Shown: positions 1 through 6,715 of the stretch, piece after piece
How the letters are laid out: every line of letters begins with the position of its first letter
How positions within the stretch are numbered: the first letter of the stretch is position 1
Source: JAISJU01 sp031555675
GTDB taxonomy: Bacteria; Bacteroidota; Bacteroidia; Bacteroidales; Paludibacteraceae
Direction of reading: 5' to 3'
Assembly: GCA_031555675.1 (NCBI GenBank)
Contig: JAVBUB010000081.1
Span: 1 to 14,705 of the forward strand
Length of the DNA: 14,705 nt
Made by a program: the position numbers and the translations under genes
Notes under the pieces: generated by a model
What the model was told of the DNA's origin: nothing
Seen by the model: only the letters and a program-made list of their open reading frames with translations
The model's database searches: none

Positions 1-737
1 ATGAACAAAACGTTTTTTTCATGCGCACCGAATTCGACCTGACCGACTTTTTAATTCCCCGCAATAAAATAGAAGAATATTTTGATACGCTGTTTGGCAA
101 AAAGTACCAAATTAATTTTTCATTATACTTCGGTGATCAGAAACCACGTATGGCACTTTTTGTTTCAAAAATGTCGCATTGCCTGTTTGATATTCTTGCC
201 CGTTATATTGCTGGCGAATTGGATGTGGAAATTCCTGTGATCATCAGTAATCATCCCGATATGCAATGGGTAGCCGATCGTTTCGGCATCGAATATCATG
301 TATTCCCTATTACCAAAGAAAAAAAAGAAGAGCAAGAAGCAAAAGAAATAGCTCTAATGCAGGAAAAAGGTATTACATTTATCGTATTGGCCAGATATAT
401 GCAGGTTATTTCAGAAAAAATGATTATCGATTATCCCAATAAAATTATCAATATCCACCATTCATTTTTACCTGCATTTATCGGCGCAAAGCCATATCAT
501 GCCGCTTACGAAAGAGGAGTAAAAATTATTGGTGCTACCGGGCATTATGTAACAACAGAATTAGACGCCGGGCCTATCATTGAACAAGATGTGGTACGCG
601 TAAACCACAAAGACACTGTACAATCATTGGTACACAAAGGTCAAGATCTTGAAAAAATAGTACTTTCGCGTGCAGTAGAAAAACACGTGGAAAGAAAAGT
701 ATTGGTTTATAAAAACAAAACCGTAGTATTCAATTAA
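1..737 (+). CDS. purU: Formyltetrahydrofolate deformylase, 5' end missing
   Basis: Hydrolyses 10-formyltetrahydrofolate to formate and tetrahydrofolate in the cytoplasm, balancing the one-carbon pool and supplying formate for purine synthesis. The frame is open to the left edge; the ATG at 21 is internal, because the residues just before it (NVFF, then MRTEFD) match the middle of the family, where an N-terminal ACT domain precedes an FFMR segment. About 245 codons remain of a family length near 280, so most of the ACT domain lies outside. The formyl-transferase-like catalytic part is complete: NKIINIHHS at nt 438-464 (catalytic Asn and His), then FLPAFIGAKPYH, ERGVKIIGAT, and the catalytic Asp in LDAGPII at nt 564-566. 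Related glycinamide formyltransferase PurN is less likely because these PurU-specific blocks are near-identical to known PurU. It converges on folK with a 30-bp gap and no visible terminator. Confidence 0.96.
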   Translation, partial: EQNVFFMRTEFDLTDFLIPRNKIEEYFDTLFGKKYQINFSLYFGDQKPRMALFVSKMSHCLFDILARYIAGELDVEIPVIISNHPDMQWVADRFGIEYHVFPITKEKKEEQEAKEIALMQEKGITFIVLARYMQVISEKMIIDYPNKIINIHHSFLPAFIGAKPYHAAYERGVKIIGATGHYVTTELDAGPIIEQDVVRVNHKDTVQSLVHKGQDLEKIVLSRAVEKHVERKVLVYKNKTVVFN

Positions 738-767
738 AAATAAAAAAACGTAGGGATTATTTCAATG

Positions 768-1253
768 TCATTTTTCAAAGAATTGAATTAGGTCTACGCA
801 GGCTTTGTTCAATTCTTTTATTTTTTTGCGTAGAACAGGATGCACAAAACCCGGAGCTATTTCGGCCATGGGAGCAAGTACAAATTTTCTTTTTTCAAGA
901 TGCGGGTGAGGCACTACAAGCTTATCTGTTTCCAACACCAATTGATCATAAAAAAGAATGTCGATATCAATCAGACGATCTTCGTAATCGACAGACTTCT
1001 TTTCCGTCCTACCTTGTAATTTTTCAATATCCTTAATGTCCGACAACACTTCATCGGGATGAAGTGTGGTTTTTACAGCAACAACAGCGTTCAGAAACTT
1101 ATTACCGGACTGATATCCCCACGCATCACTCTCGTATAAAGAAGATATTTTAGTGATCTCTCCTACCCTCGCAGAAATCATCGCAAGAGCCCTGAGCAAG
1201 TTATCTTTTCTGTCGCCTGTATTACTTCCTAAACCTAAATATACTGTTACCAT
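768..1253 (-). CDS. folK: 2-amino-4-hydroxy-6-hydroxymethyldihydropteridine pyrophosphokinase (HPPK)
   Basis: Transfers pyrophosphate from ATP to 6-hydroxymethyl-7,8-dihydropterin, the step before dihydropteroate synthase in folate synthesis; cytoplasmic. The 161-aa length equals the usual single-domain HPPK (about 160). Visible motifs are the N-terminal LGLGSNTGDR block (residues 6-15), FLNAVV near 53-58, Arg82 in LQGR, and the metal-binding signature EDRLIDIDIL (91-100) with Arg93, Asp96 and Asp98, followed by VPHPHLEKRKFVL with His116. Not fused to FolB or FolP, unlike some bacterial versions. It is the last gene of the leftward block, 77 bp after purE, but a hairpin terminator lies in that gap, so it may depend on readthrough or on a promoter I could not find. 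The start fits the family N-terminus directly. Confidence 0.96.
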   Translation of the reverse strand: MVTVYLGLGSNTGDRKDNLLRALAMISARVGEITKISSLYESDAWGYQSGNKFLNAVVAVKTTLHPDEVLSDIKDIEKLQGRTEKKSVDYEDRLIDIDILFYDQLVLETDKLVVPHPHLEKRKFVLAPMAEIAPGFVHPVLRKKIKELNKACVDLIQFFEK

Positions 1254-1265
1254 TGAATGAGGAGT

Positions 1266-1318
1266 AAAAAAGAGAAATTGAGGTAATGATAAAAACTATT
1301 ACCTCATTTCTCGTTTTT
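1266..1318 (-). terminator. Intrinsic terminator between purE and folK
   Basis: Arms 1272-1287 and 1298-1312 pair over 15 bp with a single bulged T, around a 10-nt loop (1288-1297). On the minus strand the stem is followed by six T (1271 down to 1266), and the flanking A and T runs extend the near-symmetry. It starts about 20 nt past the purE stop codon and so most likely ends the purE transcript. Its symmetry would allow it to act in both directions, but no rightward transcript is expected here. Confidence 0.75.
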
Positions 1319-1330
1319 ATTTTCTAATTT

Positions 1331-1837
1331 CTAATTCGTTTTATACTCGTAAGATACTTTTTTCAATTCTTCGTTGGCTTCTACGATTTTCTTTTTCAAA
1401 TCGCTTTTATAATCAATCAGTTTTTCCTGGATATCAGCATTTCCTAAAGCCAGAATTTGCACTGCTAAAATAGCGGCATTCAAAGAACCGTTAATGCCTA
1501 CTGTAGCCACCGGAATTCCCGGAGGCATTTGTACAATAGCCAACAAAGCATCCATGCCGTCGAGCGACGCGTTAATGGGTACACCAATTACAGGTAAAGT
1601 TGTCATAGACGCAATAACTCCGGGCAAATGAGCTGCCATTCCGGCTGCTGCAATAATTAACTTAATTCCTCTTTCTTGTGCGTTGGTAGCAAATTCTTCC
1701 ACTTCTTTTGGTGTCCGGTGAGCAGATAACGCATTGATTTCAAATGGAATTTCAAACTCATTCAGCAATTTTGCCGCTTTTTCCATAACGGGAAGATCGG
1801 AAGTACTTCCCATGATAATACTAACAATTGGATTCAT
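1331..1837 (-). CDS. purE: N5-carboxyaminoimidazole ribonucleotide mutase
   Basis: Converts N5-CAIR to CAIR in de novo purine synthesis (class I enzyme acting after PurK); cytoplasmic, octameric in known members. The 168-aa length is typical. Visible signatures are GSTSD (residues 10-14, phosphate-binding loop), the SAHRTP block with active-site His40, the AAAGMAAHLPGV segment, and the PINASLDGMDALLAIVQMPPG block followed by VATVGING near the substrate pocket. The class I assignment rests on overall resemblance to bacterial PurE; the CO2-using class II enzyme cannot be fully excluded, and purK is not in this window. It lies 61 bp after the EEP-family gene on the same strand and is followed by a terminator. 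No separate promoter was recognised in the 61-bp gap, so cotranscription with the rhomboid/EEP genes is plausible. Confidence 0.97.
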   Translation of the reverse strand: MNPIVSIIMGSTSDLPVMEKAAKLLNEFEIPFEINALSAHRTPKEVEEFATNAQERGIKLIIAAAGMAAHLPGVIASMTTLPVIGVPINASLDGMDALLAIVQMPPGIPVATVGINGSLNAAILAVQILALGNADIQEKLIDYKSDLKKKIVEANEELKKVSYEYKTN

Positions 1838-1898
1838 TATGATATTTTTAAAGATTCTGAAAAATAATTGATTGATTAGAAAAGTATAAGTACATTAT

Positions 1899-2963
1899 TT
1901 ACTCCGGTATTTTTACCATACAAGATACTGGATAGTGATCTGAATATTTGACATTATCTATCTGATAATCGGAGCAAACAAAATTTTTATTGGTAAGGAT
2001 ATAATCGATACGAAACCGGTACAATTTATCCCTGAATGTTATTCCCATGCCACTTCCGCTCCCTACAAACGAATCGGATAAGTTTTTACTCATTTTCCTG
2101 TATACATAAGAAACAGGAATATCATTAAAATCCCCACAAACAATAACTTTATAAGGCGATTCTGCTATTTTTCCGGCAACTATTTCGGCCTGTTTCGCTC
2201 TGATGGCAGTAGCCACACTCAGTTTTTCCGCCATGAGAGATACTATTTCCGAATCTATTTTTTCGGATAAATTATCTTTATCTTTTTTCGTTAATTTATT
2301 CGATTCCAAATGATTATTAAAAATCCGAACGGTATCATTGCCCATTTTGATATCGGTAAAAACAGACGAATTAAACTTACTGTCATATTTAATTTGTTCG
2401 GCATGTACAATCGGGTATTTGGAGAAAGTAGCCACACCATAAGTTACATTCTTTCTATCAAACATAATATTAATATAATGATATGGATAATTTTTAAAGC
2501 TGGTAAGAATTTTTTCCTTTGATAAAAAATCTCTCCCATTTTTGTGATATCCAAATTCCTGCATACAAATGATATCGGCATCTGAGGCGGCAACATAATC
2601 CAGTATTTTGCTATCCTTTTTATAATAATTAAACAGCATTACATTATATGTCAATATTTTAATATTTTTTCCTTCTATTTTACTTTCTTTTTTTTCTTTA
2701 AAAATAGAAACGGAAGTTCTCAAATTATTAGAAAACAATAAGAGTATTAACAAAGAAATAAGAAAATGCCATTTTAAATGAATTACCCAAAACAGCACAA
2801 AACAAAAATTAATAAAGGCCAATAACAGGAAAGCCATGCCGAAATAGGCTGAAAAATGGTATTTTTCGGGAGATAAATATAAACAGGACACAGACAATAA
2901 TAAAGCTACTACAGCTATAATATTGAATGACAATGCTCCTATTTTGATAATGCTCCTTATCAT
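1899..2963 (-). CDS. Membrane-anchored endonuclease/exonuclease/phosphatase-fold protein
   Basis: A metal-dependent phosphoesterase of the EEP (DNase I/AP-endonuclease/sphingomyelinase-like) superfamily with an N-terminal membrane part. Residues 9-30, 38-60 and 66-80 form three hydrophobic segments; the catalytic domain starts near 100. All superfamily residues are visible: Asn107 (ILTYN), Glu136 (IICMQEF), His218 (NNHLES), Asp278 and Asn280 (VCGDFND), Asp320 (RIDYIL) and the terminal Asp342-His343 (YSDHYP). Three membrane segments would place the domain on the periplasmic side if the N-terminus is inside, but this is inference. The substrate is unknown: a nucleic acid, phospholipid or phosphoinositide-like ester are all possible in the family. 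It starts 15 bp after rhomboid 1 and precedes purE, an arrangement I recall from other Bacteroidales, suggesting a shared transcript with the rhomboids. Confidence 0.9.
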   Translation of the reverse strand: MIRSIIKIGALSFNIIAVVALLLSVSCLYLSPEKYHFSAYFGMAFLLLAFINFCFVLFWVIHLKWHFLISLLILLLFSNNLRTSVSIFKEKKESKIEGKNIKILTYNVMLFNYYKKDSKILDYVAASDADIICMQEFGYHKNGRDFLSKEKILTSFKNYPYHYINIMFDRKNVTYGVATFSKYPIVHAEQIKYDSKFNSSVFTDIKMGNDTVRIFNNHLESNKLTKKDKDNLSEKIDSEIVSLMAEKLSVATAIRAKQAEIVAGKIAESPYKVIVCGDFNDIPVSYVYRKMSKNLSDSFVGSGSGMGITFRDKLYRFRIDYILTNKNFVCSDYQIDNVKYSDHYPVSCMVKIPE

Positions 2964-2978
2964 TTTTTACTTAAATCT

Positions 2979-3857
2979 TTACCGTTGACTTTGATCAAAC
3001 AATTTCTTCTTTTCTTCAGCAGATAAATTATCATAACCGGACTTTTTTATTTTATCGAGTATAGCATCTATTTCTTCGCTTTCGCGCTTCTTGCTTCGGT
3101 TATACTCCTGATCCATGTTTTTAGCATAATGGCGTGTAACTTTCATTTTCGGCTTACGCTTAAACATACTGACGAAAAGGTCTATCGGTTTATTGATAAT
3201 ATCCGTCATATCTTTTCCTTTTTTTATCAGTACGGCAAATAAATATCCGGTAAAAGCGCCTCCCAGATGGGCAATATGCCCTCCGTTGTTAAAAGACGTT
3301 ACACTCAGCAAATCAACACCCACAATAACCAAAGCCAGGTATTTTAATTTAATCTTTCCGATAAACATCAGGTTTATTTCAAGATTAGGTACGGTAGCGG
3401 CTATACCCACGGTAATGGCCAATATAGAAGCAGACGCGCCAAGTAGCCATGAATTGTATTTCATGTCTTCGAAAAACGGAAAAACATTGAACGAAATCAT
3501 GTAAAAAACAGCTCCTACAATACCTCCTATCAAATATAAGCCCACAAGCTGTTTGCCGTTATAGTAGGAAAGGAAGAAACGACCAAACCAATATAAAAAA
3601 AGCACATTGAACAGAATATGAAAAAGATCGTGGTGTAGAAACATGTACGTGAAAATTGTCCACGGACGGGTTAAGAATACAGACGGTAAAGCCGGCATTT
3701 CCAGATAATACATAAAGTTGATACCTTTCGCTTTAAAAAGCATCAAAATGACTTCCAATAGTCGTACAATAATAAAGACTCCCAAATTAACATATATCAG
3801 CTTTGTTACGCTGCTTCCTTCTTTAAAAGAAGTTTTTATCTCATTTTTTATACTCAC
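2979..3857 (-). CDS. Rhomboid family intramembrane serine protease with cytosolic tail (rhomboid 1)
   Basis: Intramembrane protease of the inner membrane, expected to cut transmembrane proteins within or near the bilayer; substrate unknown. 292 aa with about six hydrophobic helices between residues 18 and 212. The rhomboid signatures are present: FHILFN with His80 and Asn84 (oxyanion region), GASAS with nucleophile Ser142 (the usual GxSG reads GASA here), and HIAHLGGAFTGY with catalytic His197. The tail after ~215 is charged and soluble; its end (residues ~259-289, EEIDAILDKI then SGYDNLSAEEKK) resembles the short C-terminal helix-pair domain (DUF6576) found on Bacteroidota rhomboids. It follows rhomboid 2 by 39 bp and precedes the EEP gene by 15 bp, so an operon is likely. 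Probably active, since the Ser-His dyad is intact. Confidence 0.93.
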   Translation of the reverse strand: MSIKNEIKTSFKEGSSVTKLIYVNLGVFIIVRLLEVILMLFKAKGINFMYYLEMPALPSVFLTRPWTIFTYMFLHHDLFHILFNVLFLYWFGRFFLSYYNGKQLVGLYLIGGIVGAVFYMISFNVFPFFEDMKYNSWLLGASASILAITVGIAATVPNLEINLMFIGKIKLKYLALVIVGVDLLSVTSFNNGGHIAHLGGAFTGYLFAVLIKKGKDMTDIINKPIDLFVSMFKRKPKMKVTRHYAKNMDQEYNRSKKRESEEIDAILDKIKKSGYDNLSAEEKKKLFDQSQR

Positions 3858-3896
3858 GTGCCACTCTAATTTAAATTATCGACAAATATTGGCCTT

Positions 3897-4658
3897 TTAT
3901 TTATGCAAGGTTCCTTTTTTTCTCCAGAATAGAATAAGAATCAAACCAAACAACATTCCTCCCAAGTGGGCAAAGTGGGCTACAGAATCGCCTCCAAATC
4001 CAAAACTTCTTACTCCGGCAAAAAGTTCAAATAAACCGTATAATACGACAAAATATTTGGCTTTTATCGGCACCGGAAAAAACAATAAAAACAGATGGAT
4101 ATTGGGAAACAACATTCCAAAAGCCAGCAAGATACCAAAAACAGAACCGGAAGCCCCAACTGTTATAAAACGATTCAGAAATTCAGTTTTCACAGCGATA
4201 AGTTGAGGTATGGATCTTATTATTTCTCCGGAACCTGCATCAACACCTCCGGCCGGAATGCCCGAAGCCATTAATTGGTTAAGTTCCTTTACAATCGGTT
4301 CCAGTTGCAAATACCATACCAATTCTTGTGTTAATCCGGCACCAATACCTGTTATAAGGTAATATATCAAAAAACGCCTGGGTCCCCAGTATTGTTCCAA
4401 AGTTCTACCAAAAATATACAACGAGAACATATTGAAAAATAAATGTTCAAAACCACCATGCATAAACATGTATGTAATAAGTTGTACGGCTTTGAAATCG
4501 GAAGCTCCTATATAATGCAATCCGAGTACAGGATACAAATCGACGCCAGATATACGGGGCAAAATAGCAGTAGCCAACCACAACAATGCATTGAGAATGA
4601 CTAAATTTTTGACTACAATGGGAATAGAGCCCCAGAAAGAATCATTATTGCTGTTCAT
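3897..4658 (-). CDS. Rhomboid family intramembrane serine protease (rhomboid 2)
   Basis: Second rhomboid-type intramembrane protease, first gene of the leftward block; substrate unknown. I place the start at the ATG at 4658 (253 aa) rather than the in-frame ATG at 4706. The protein then opens MNSNNDSFWGSIPIVVKN, like related proteins, whereas the 16 extra residues look like translated AT-rich leader. Six hydrophobic helices are visible. Signatures in this numbering are HGGFEHLFFNMFSLYIFG with His72 and Asn76, the canonical GASG with Ser170, and AHFAHLGG with His231. A roughly 45-residue loop (about 117-162) lies between the second or third helix and the Ser helix, longer than in rhomboid 1. 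It lacks the soluble tail of rhomboid 1, ending at residue 253 with a short basic stretch. It is divergent from HU across a 195-bp intergenic region. A possible -7 box (TATTTTTG, minus strand, 4683 to 4676) would give a very short leader and lacks a good -33 partner, so its promoter is uncertain. Confidence 0.92.
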   Translation of the reverse strand: MNSNNDSFWGSIPIVVKNLVILNALLWLATAILPRISGVDLYPVLGLHYIGASDFKAVQLITYMFMHGGFEHLFFNMFSLYIFGRTLEQYWGPRRFLIYYLITGIGAGLTQELVWYLQLEPIVKELNQLMASGIPAGGVDAGSGEIIRSIPQLIAVKTEFLNRFITVGASGSVFGILLAFGMLFPNIHLFLLFFPVPIKAKYFVVLYGLFELFAGVRSFGFGGDSVAHFAHLGGMLFGLILILFWRKKGTLHK

Positions 4659-4765
4659 TTTATTTAATTTTGGAACAAAAATAATGAAAAAAACACTCGA
4701 AAACATGTTTTAAAACACTATTTAGCTAAAAAGTCACAAAAATTTTAATTTTTTCCTCTAAAATA

Positions 4766-4796
4766 TTTGGAAACAATTTTATAACGCTTATTTTTG
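4766..4796 (+). promoter_or_regulatory. Bacteroides-type promoter of the HU gene
   Basis: TTTG at 4766-4769 and TATTTTTG (fits TAnnTTTG) at 4789-4796, separated by 19 bp, match both boxes of the Bacteroidota primary sigma factor promoter. Transcription would begin near 4802, leaving a leader of about 50 nt that is strongly A/T-rich and without a Shine-Dalgarno site, as is common in this phylum. This is the best promoter match seen in the window, in keeping with a highly expressed gene. Confidence 0.7.
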
Positions 4797-4853
4797 TCTA
4801 ATCAAATTACAAACTTATTTTAGGTTTAATTATAAAATTAACATTTATCTATT

Positions 4854-5126
4854 ATGAACAAAGCTGAATTAATTAGCGCTATGGCAGCAGAAGCTGGTCT
4901 TAGCAAAGTTGACACAAAAAAAGCTCTTGATGCTTTCATTCAATGTGTATCTGACGCTCTTAAAGCAGGAGACAAAGTTGCTCTTGTAGGATTTGGTTCT
5001 TTTGGTGTTGCTCAAAGAAGCGAACGTACCGGTATCAATCCTGCTACTAAAAAACCAATCAAAATTGCTGCTAAAAAAGTAGTTAAATTTAAAGCTGGTG
5101 CTGAATTGTCAGATAGCGTTAAATAA
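4854..5126 (+). CDS. HU-family histone-like DNA-binding protein
   Basis: Small basic nucleoid protein that binds and bends DNA as a dimer. The 90-aa length is exactly that of HU/IHF subunits. The N-terminal helices (MNKAELISAMAAEAGLS, then KKALDAFIQCVSDALKAG) are followed by the conserved VALVGFGSFGV strand-turn and the DNA-binding beta arm with RTGINPATKKPI, which carries the Arg-x-Gly-x-Asn-Pro tip, and the KIAAKKVVKFKAG return strand. It is a true HU rather than the longer Bacteroidota HU-like proteins with C-terminal extensions. HU and IHF subunits are hard to tell apart, but homodimeric HU is the simplest reading. The coding sequence favours a small set of codons such as GCT and CTT, as expected for high expression. 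It stands alone, with its own promoter at 4766-4796 and terminator at 5146-5175. Confidence 0.97.
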   Translation: MNKAELISAMAAEAGLSKVDTKKALDAFIQCVSDALKAGDKVALVGFGSFGVAQRSERTGINPATKKPIKIAAKKVVKFKAGAELSDSVK

Positions 5127-5145
5127 GACAACTTTAATTTAAAAT

Positions 5146-5175
5146 AAAAAAGGAATGCTTTCGCATTCCTTTTTT
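5146..5175 (+). terminator. Intrinsic terminator of the HU gene
   Basis: A perfect 13-bp stem (5146-5158 with 5163-5175; core GGAATGC/GCATTCC flanked by six A and six T) with a TTTC tetraloop, 20 nt after the HU stop codon. The T run makes a classical rho-independent terminator rightward, and the matching A run gives the same on the other strand, so it could also stop leftward transcripts coming from the C-S lyase gene. Confidence 0.9.
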
Positions 5176-5225
5176 GTTTTAAACTATATCCTGTAGGGCT
5201 AGAGCTAGGTAGAAAATATATGCTG

Positions 5226-5268
5226 AAACTACGATTTTGTGTGCCTACGGCACACAAAATCGTAGTTT
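5226..5268. repeat. 20-bp perfect inverted repeat (long hairpin) between convergent genes
   Basis: Arms 5226-5245 and 5249-5268 are perfect reverse complements over 20 bp around a 3-nt TAC loop. A short outer pairing (TATGCT 5219-5224 with AGCATA 5277-5282) extends the structure with an asymmetric internal loop. It lies in the 292-bp gap between HU and the C-S lyase gene, which point towards each other. Neither strand has a T run after the stem, so it does not look like a standard terminator, and HU already has one. It could be an intergenic palindromic repeat of REP/MITE type, a bidirectional transcription barrier, or a small structured RNA element. The rest of the gap (5283-5418) shows no ORF, promoter or RNA gene that I can support. 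Confidence 0.85.
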
Positions 5269-5418
5269 AATATAGTAGCATACCTAACGGCATACTGATT
5301 AACTTCTGAATAATTATTTTTACCAGATTATAATTCCTATAAAGGGATTTGTCTGTTGTCTCATTACAATATGCCTGCTACCTGCATCGTCATGGTAAAG
5401 ACGTCAAGCATGGCGTTT

Positions 5419-6597
5419 CTACAGTGAACGTATAGCTTTTTTCAGGCTATTCATGGCCATTTCTAATATATTATGCGGCGTAGCGATATTTAAACGGGCA
5501 AAACCACTTCCGCCGGGACCAAAACTAGGGCCATCATTTAGGCCTAATTTTGCTTTTTTTACCAGCAAATCTTTTATTTCATCATCATTTAAACCTAATG
5601 CACGAAAATCAATCCAGATCAAAAAAGAAGCTTCCGGAATCATTATTTTCAACTGCGGAATGTTGTTTTTAATAAACTGATCGACATACCCGGTATTTCC
5701 TTGCAAATAACTTTTTAACTCTGAAAGCCATTCTTCTCCATACATATAGGCGGCTTGTGTAGCTACATATGCAAAAATATTTCCTCCCCGGCAATCCAGC
5801 TTATTGATAAACATATCGTAAACTTTTTTTATATTTTTGTTTGGAATGATATAAAAAGAGCTACTTAAACCGGGCATATTAAACGTTTTGCTGGGAGCCA
5901 TCAATGTAATGCTATTATCGCGTGCTTCTTTCGAAACAGAAGCAAAAGGAATGTGTTGATGATTAAAAAGGGCCAAGTCGGCATGAATTTCGTCGGAAAT
6001 AACCAATACTTTGTGTTTAAAGCAAATATCAGACAATGCTTTGAGTTCTTCTTTGGTCCAAACCCGTCCACCGGGATTATGAGGACTGCAAAGGATGAAC
6101 ATTTTTACCTGATTTTCTATAATTTGTTTTTCGAATAGTTCTAAATCTATTTCGTACCGGCTATCTTTCAATACCAGTTCATTACAAATTAATTTACGGT
6201 TATTATGTTCTATGTATCCCATAAATGGAGGATACACGGGAGTTTGTACTATAATCGAATCTCCTTCAGTTGTAAAAGCGCGTATAGCATAGGCTAGAGC
6301 GGGAACTACACCTGCTACAAATTCAATCCATTCACGCTTAATTTCCCATTGATGCCTTTTTTGTAACCAATTAATAATGGGTGAAAAATAATCTTTAGGC
6401 AATACGGTATAACCCAGGATTTCATGTTTGGATCTTTCGTTAATGGCATTCATAACCACATCGGGCGTACGAAAATCCATATCGGCCACCCAAAGAGGAA
6501 GTATATCTTCGGCACCAAAGCGGGCAAGCATCAACTCTTTTTTGTAAGTAGAATAACCCTTTCGGTCTATTATTTCGTCAAAATTATAATTTGCCAT
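5419..6597 (-). CDS. MalY/PatB-type PLP-dependent C-S lyase (cystathionine beta-lyase-like aminotransferase)
   Basis: Fold-type I PLP enzyme of the MalY/PatB family, which cleaves C-S bonds of cystathionine or cysteine conjugates to give pyruvate, ammonia and a thiol; cytoplasmic. The 392-aa length is typical. Family-specific features are the N-terminal NFDEIIDRKG and LPLWVADMDF (34-42), GYT (62-64), VVPALAYAIRAF (98-108) and the TPVYPPF loop (119-125). PLP-site residues are visible: Asn174 in SPHNPGGRVW, Asp202 and His205 in SDEIHADL, Lys237 in the SKTFN motif, which forms the Schiff base, and Arg368 in FARLN for the substrate carboxylate. The exact physiological substrate cannot be read from sequence; MalY of E. 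coli also has a regulatory role. It follows mlaD at 118 bp, with a hairpin between them, so it may be a separate unit. Confidence 0.93.
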   Translation of the reverse strand: MANYNFDEIIDRKGYSTYKKELMLARFGAEDILPLWVADMDFRTPDVVMNAINERSKHEILGYTVLPKDYFSPIINWLQKRHQWEIKREWIEFVAGVVPALAYAIRAFTTEGDSIIVQTPVYPPFMGYIEHNNRKLICNELVLKDSRYEIDLELFEKQIIENQVKMFILCSPHNPGGRVWTKEELKALSDICFKHKVLVISDEIHADLALFNHQHIPFASVSKEARDNSITLMAPSKTFNMPGLSSSFYIIPNKNIKKVYDMFINKLDCRGGNIFAYVATQAAYMYGEEWLSELKSYLQGNTGYVDQFIKNNIPQLKIMIPEASFLIWIDFRALGLNDDEIKDLLVKKAKLGLNDGPSFGPGGSGFARLNIATPHNILEMAMNSLKKAIRSL

Positions 6598-6649
6598 TAA
6601 GGATGAATTAAGCCTTTAGGATACAACGCTACACAAAACAGACAGAAAC

Positions 6650-6698
6650 AGAAGATCCAAAATAAAGTAATTCCTTAATGTTTTATTTTGGATCTTCT
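6650..6698 (-). terminator. Long hairpin after mlaD, possible terminator
   Basis: Arms 6650-6666 and 6682-6698 are perfect 17-bp reverse complements (core GATCCAAAATAAA) around a 15-nt loop. The hairpin starts about 17 nt past the mlaD stop codon on the minus strand. The sequence after it on that strand is only moderately T-rich (GTTTCTGTCTG), so termination is plausible but weaker than at the HU terminator. It would separate the amidase-mlaD transcript from the C-S lyase gene. Confidence 0.5.
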
Positions 6699-6715
6699 AT
6701 CATTTATTTTCGATA

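Noticed and set aside
21..737. ATG at 21 as the true start of purU
   Set aside because: The frame is open to the window edge and the residues before this Met match the interior of PurU (end of the ACT-domain region), so the Met is internal.
3718..4206. 162-codon rightward open frame spanning the two rhomboid genes
   Set aside because: It overlaps two well-supported protease genes on the other strand and its translation (Lys/Asn/Pro-rich, no domain) looks like antisense shadow.
4659..4706. Upstream start of rhomboid 2 adding 16 residues
   Set aside because: The added residues look like translated AT-rich leader, and family proteins begin near the MNSNNDSFWG segment.
5269..5418. Small ORF, tRNA or sRNA in the rest of the HU/C-S lyase gap
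   Set aside because: No cloverleaf, promoter box, T-run terminator or coding-like frame was found there.
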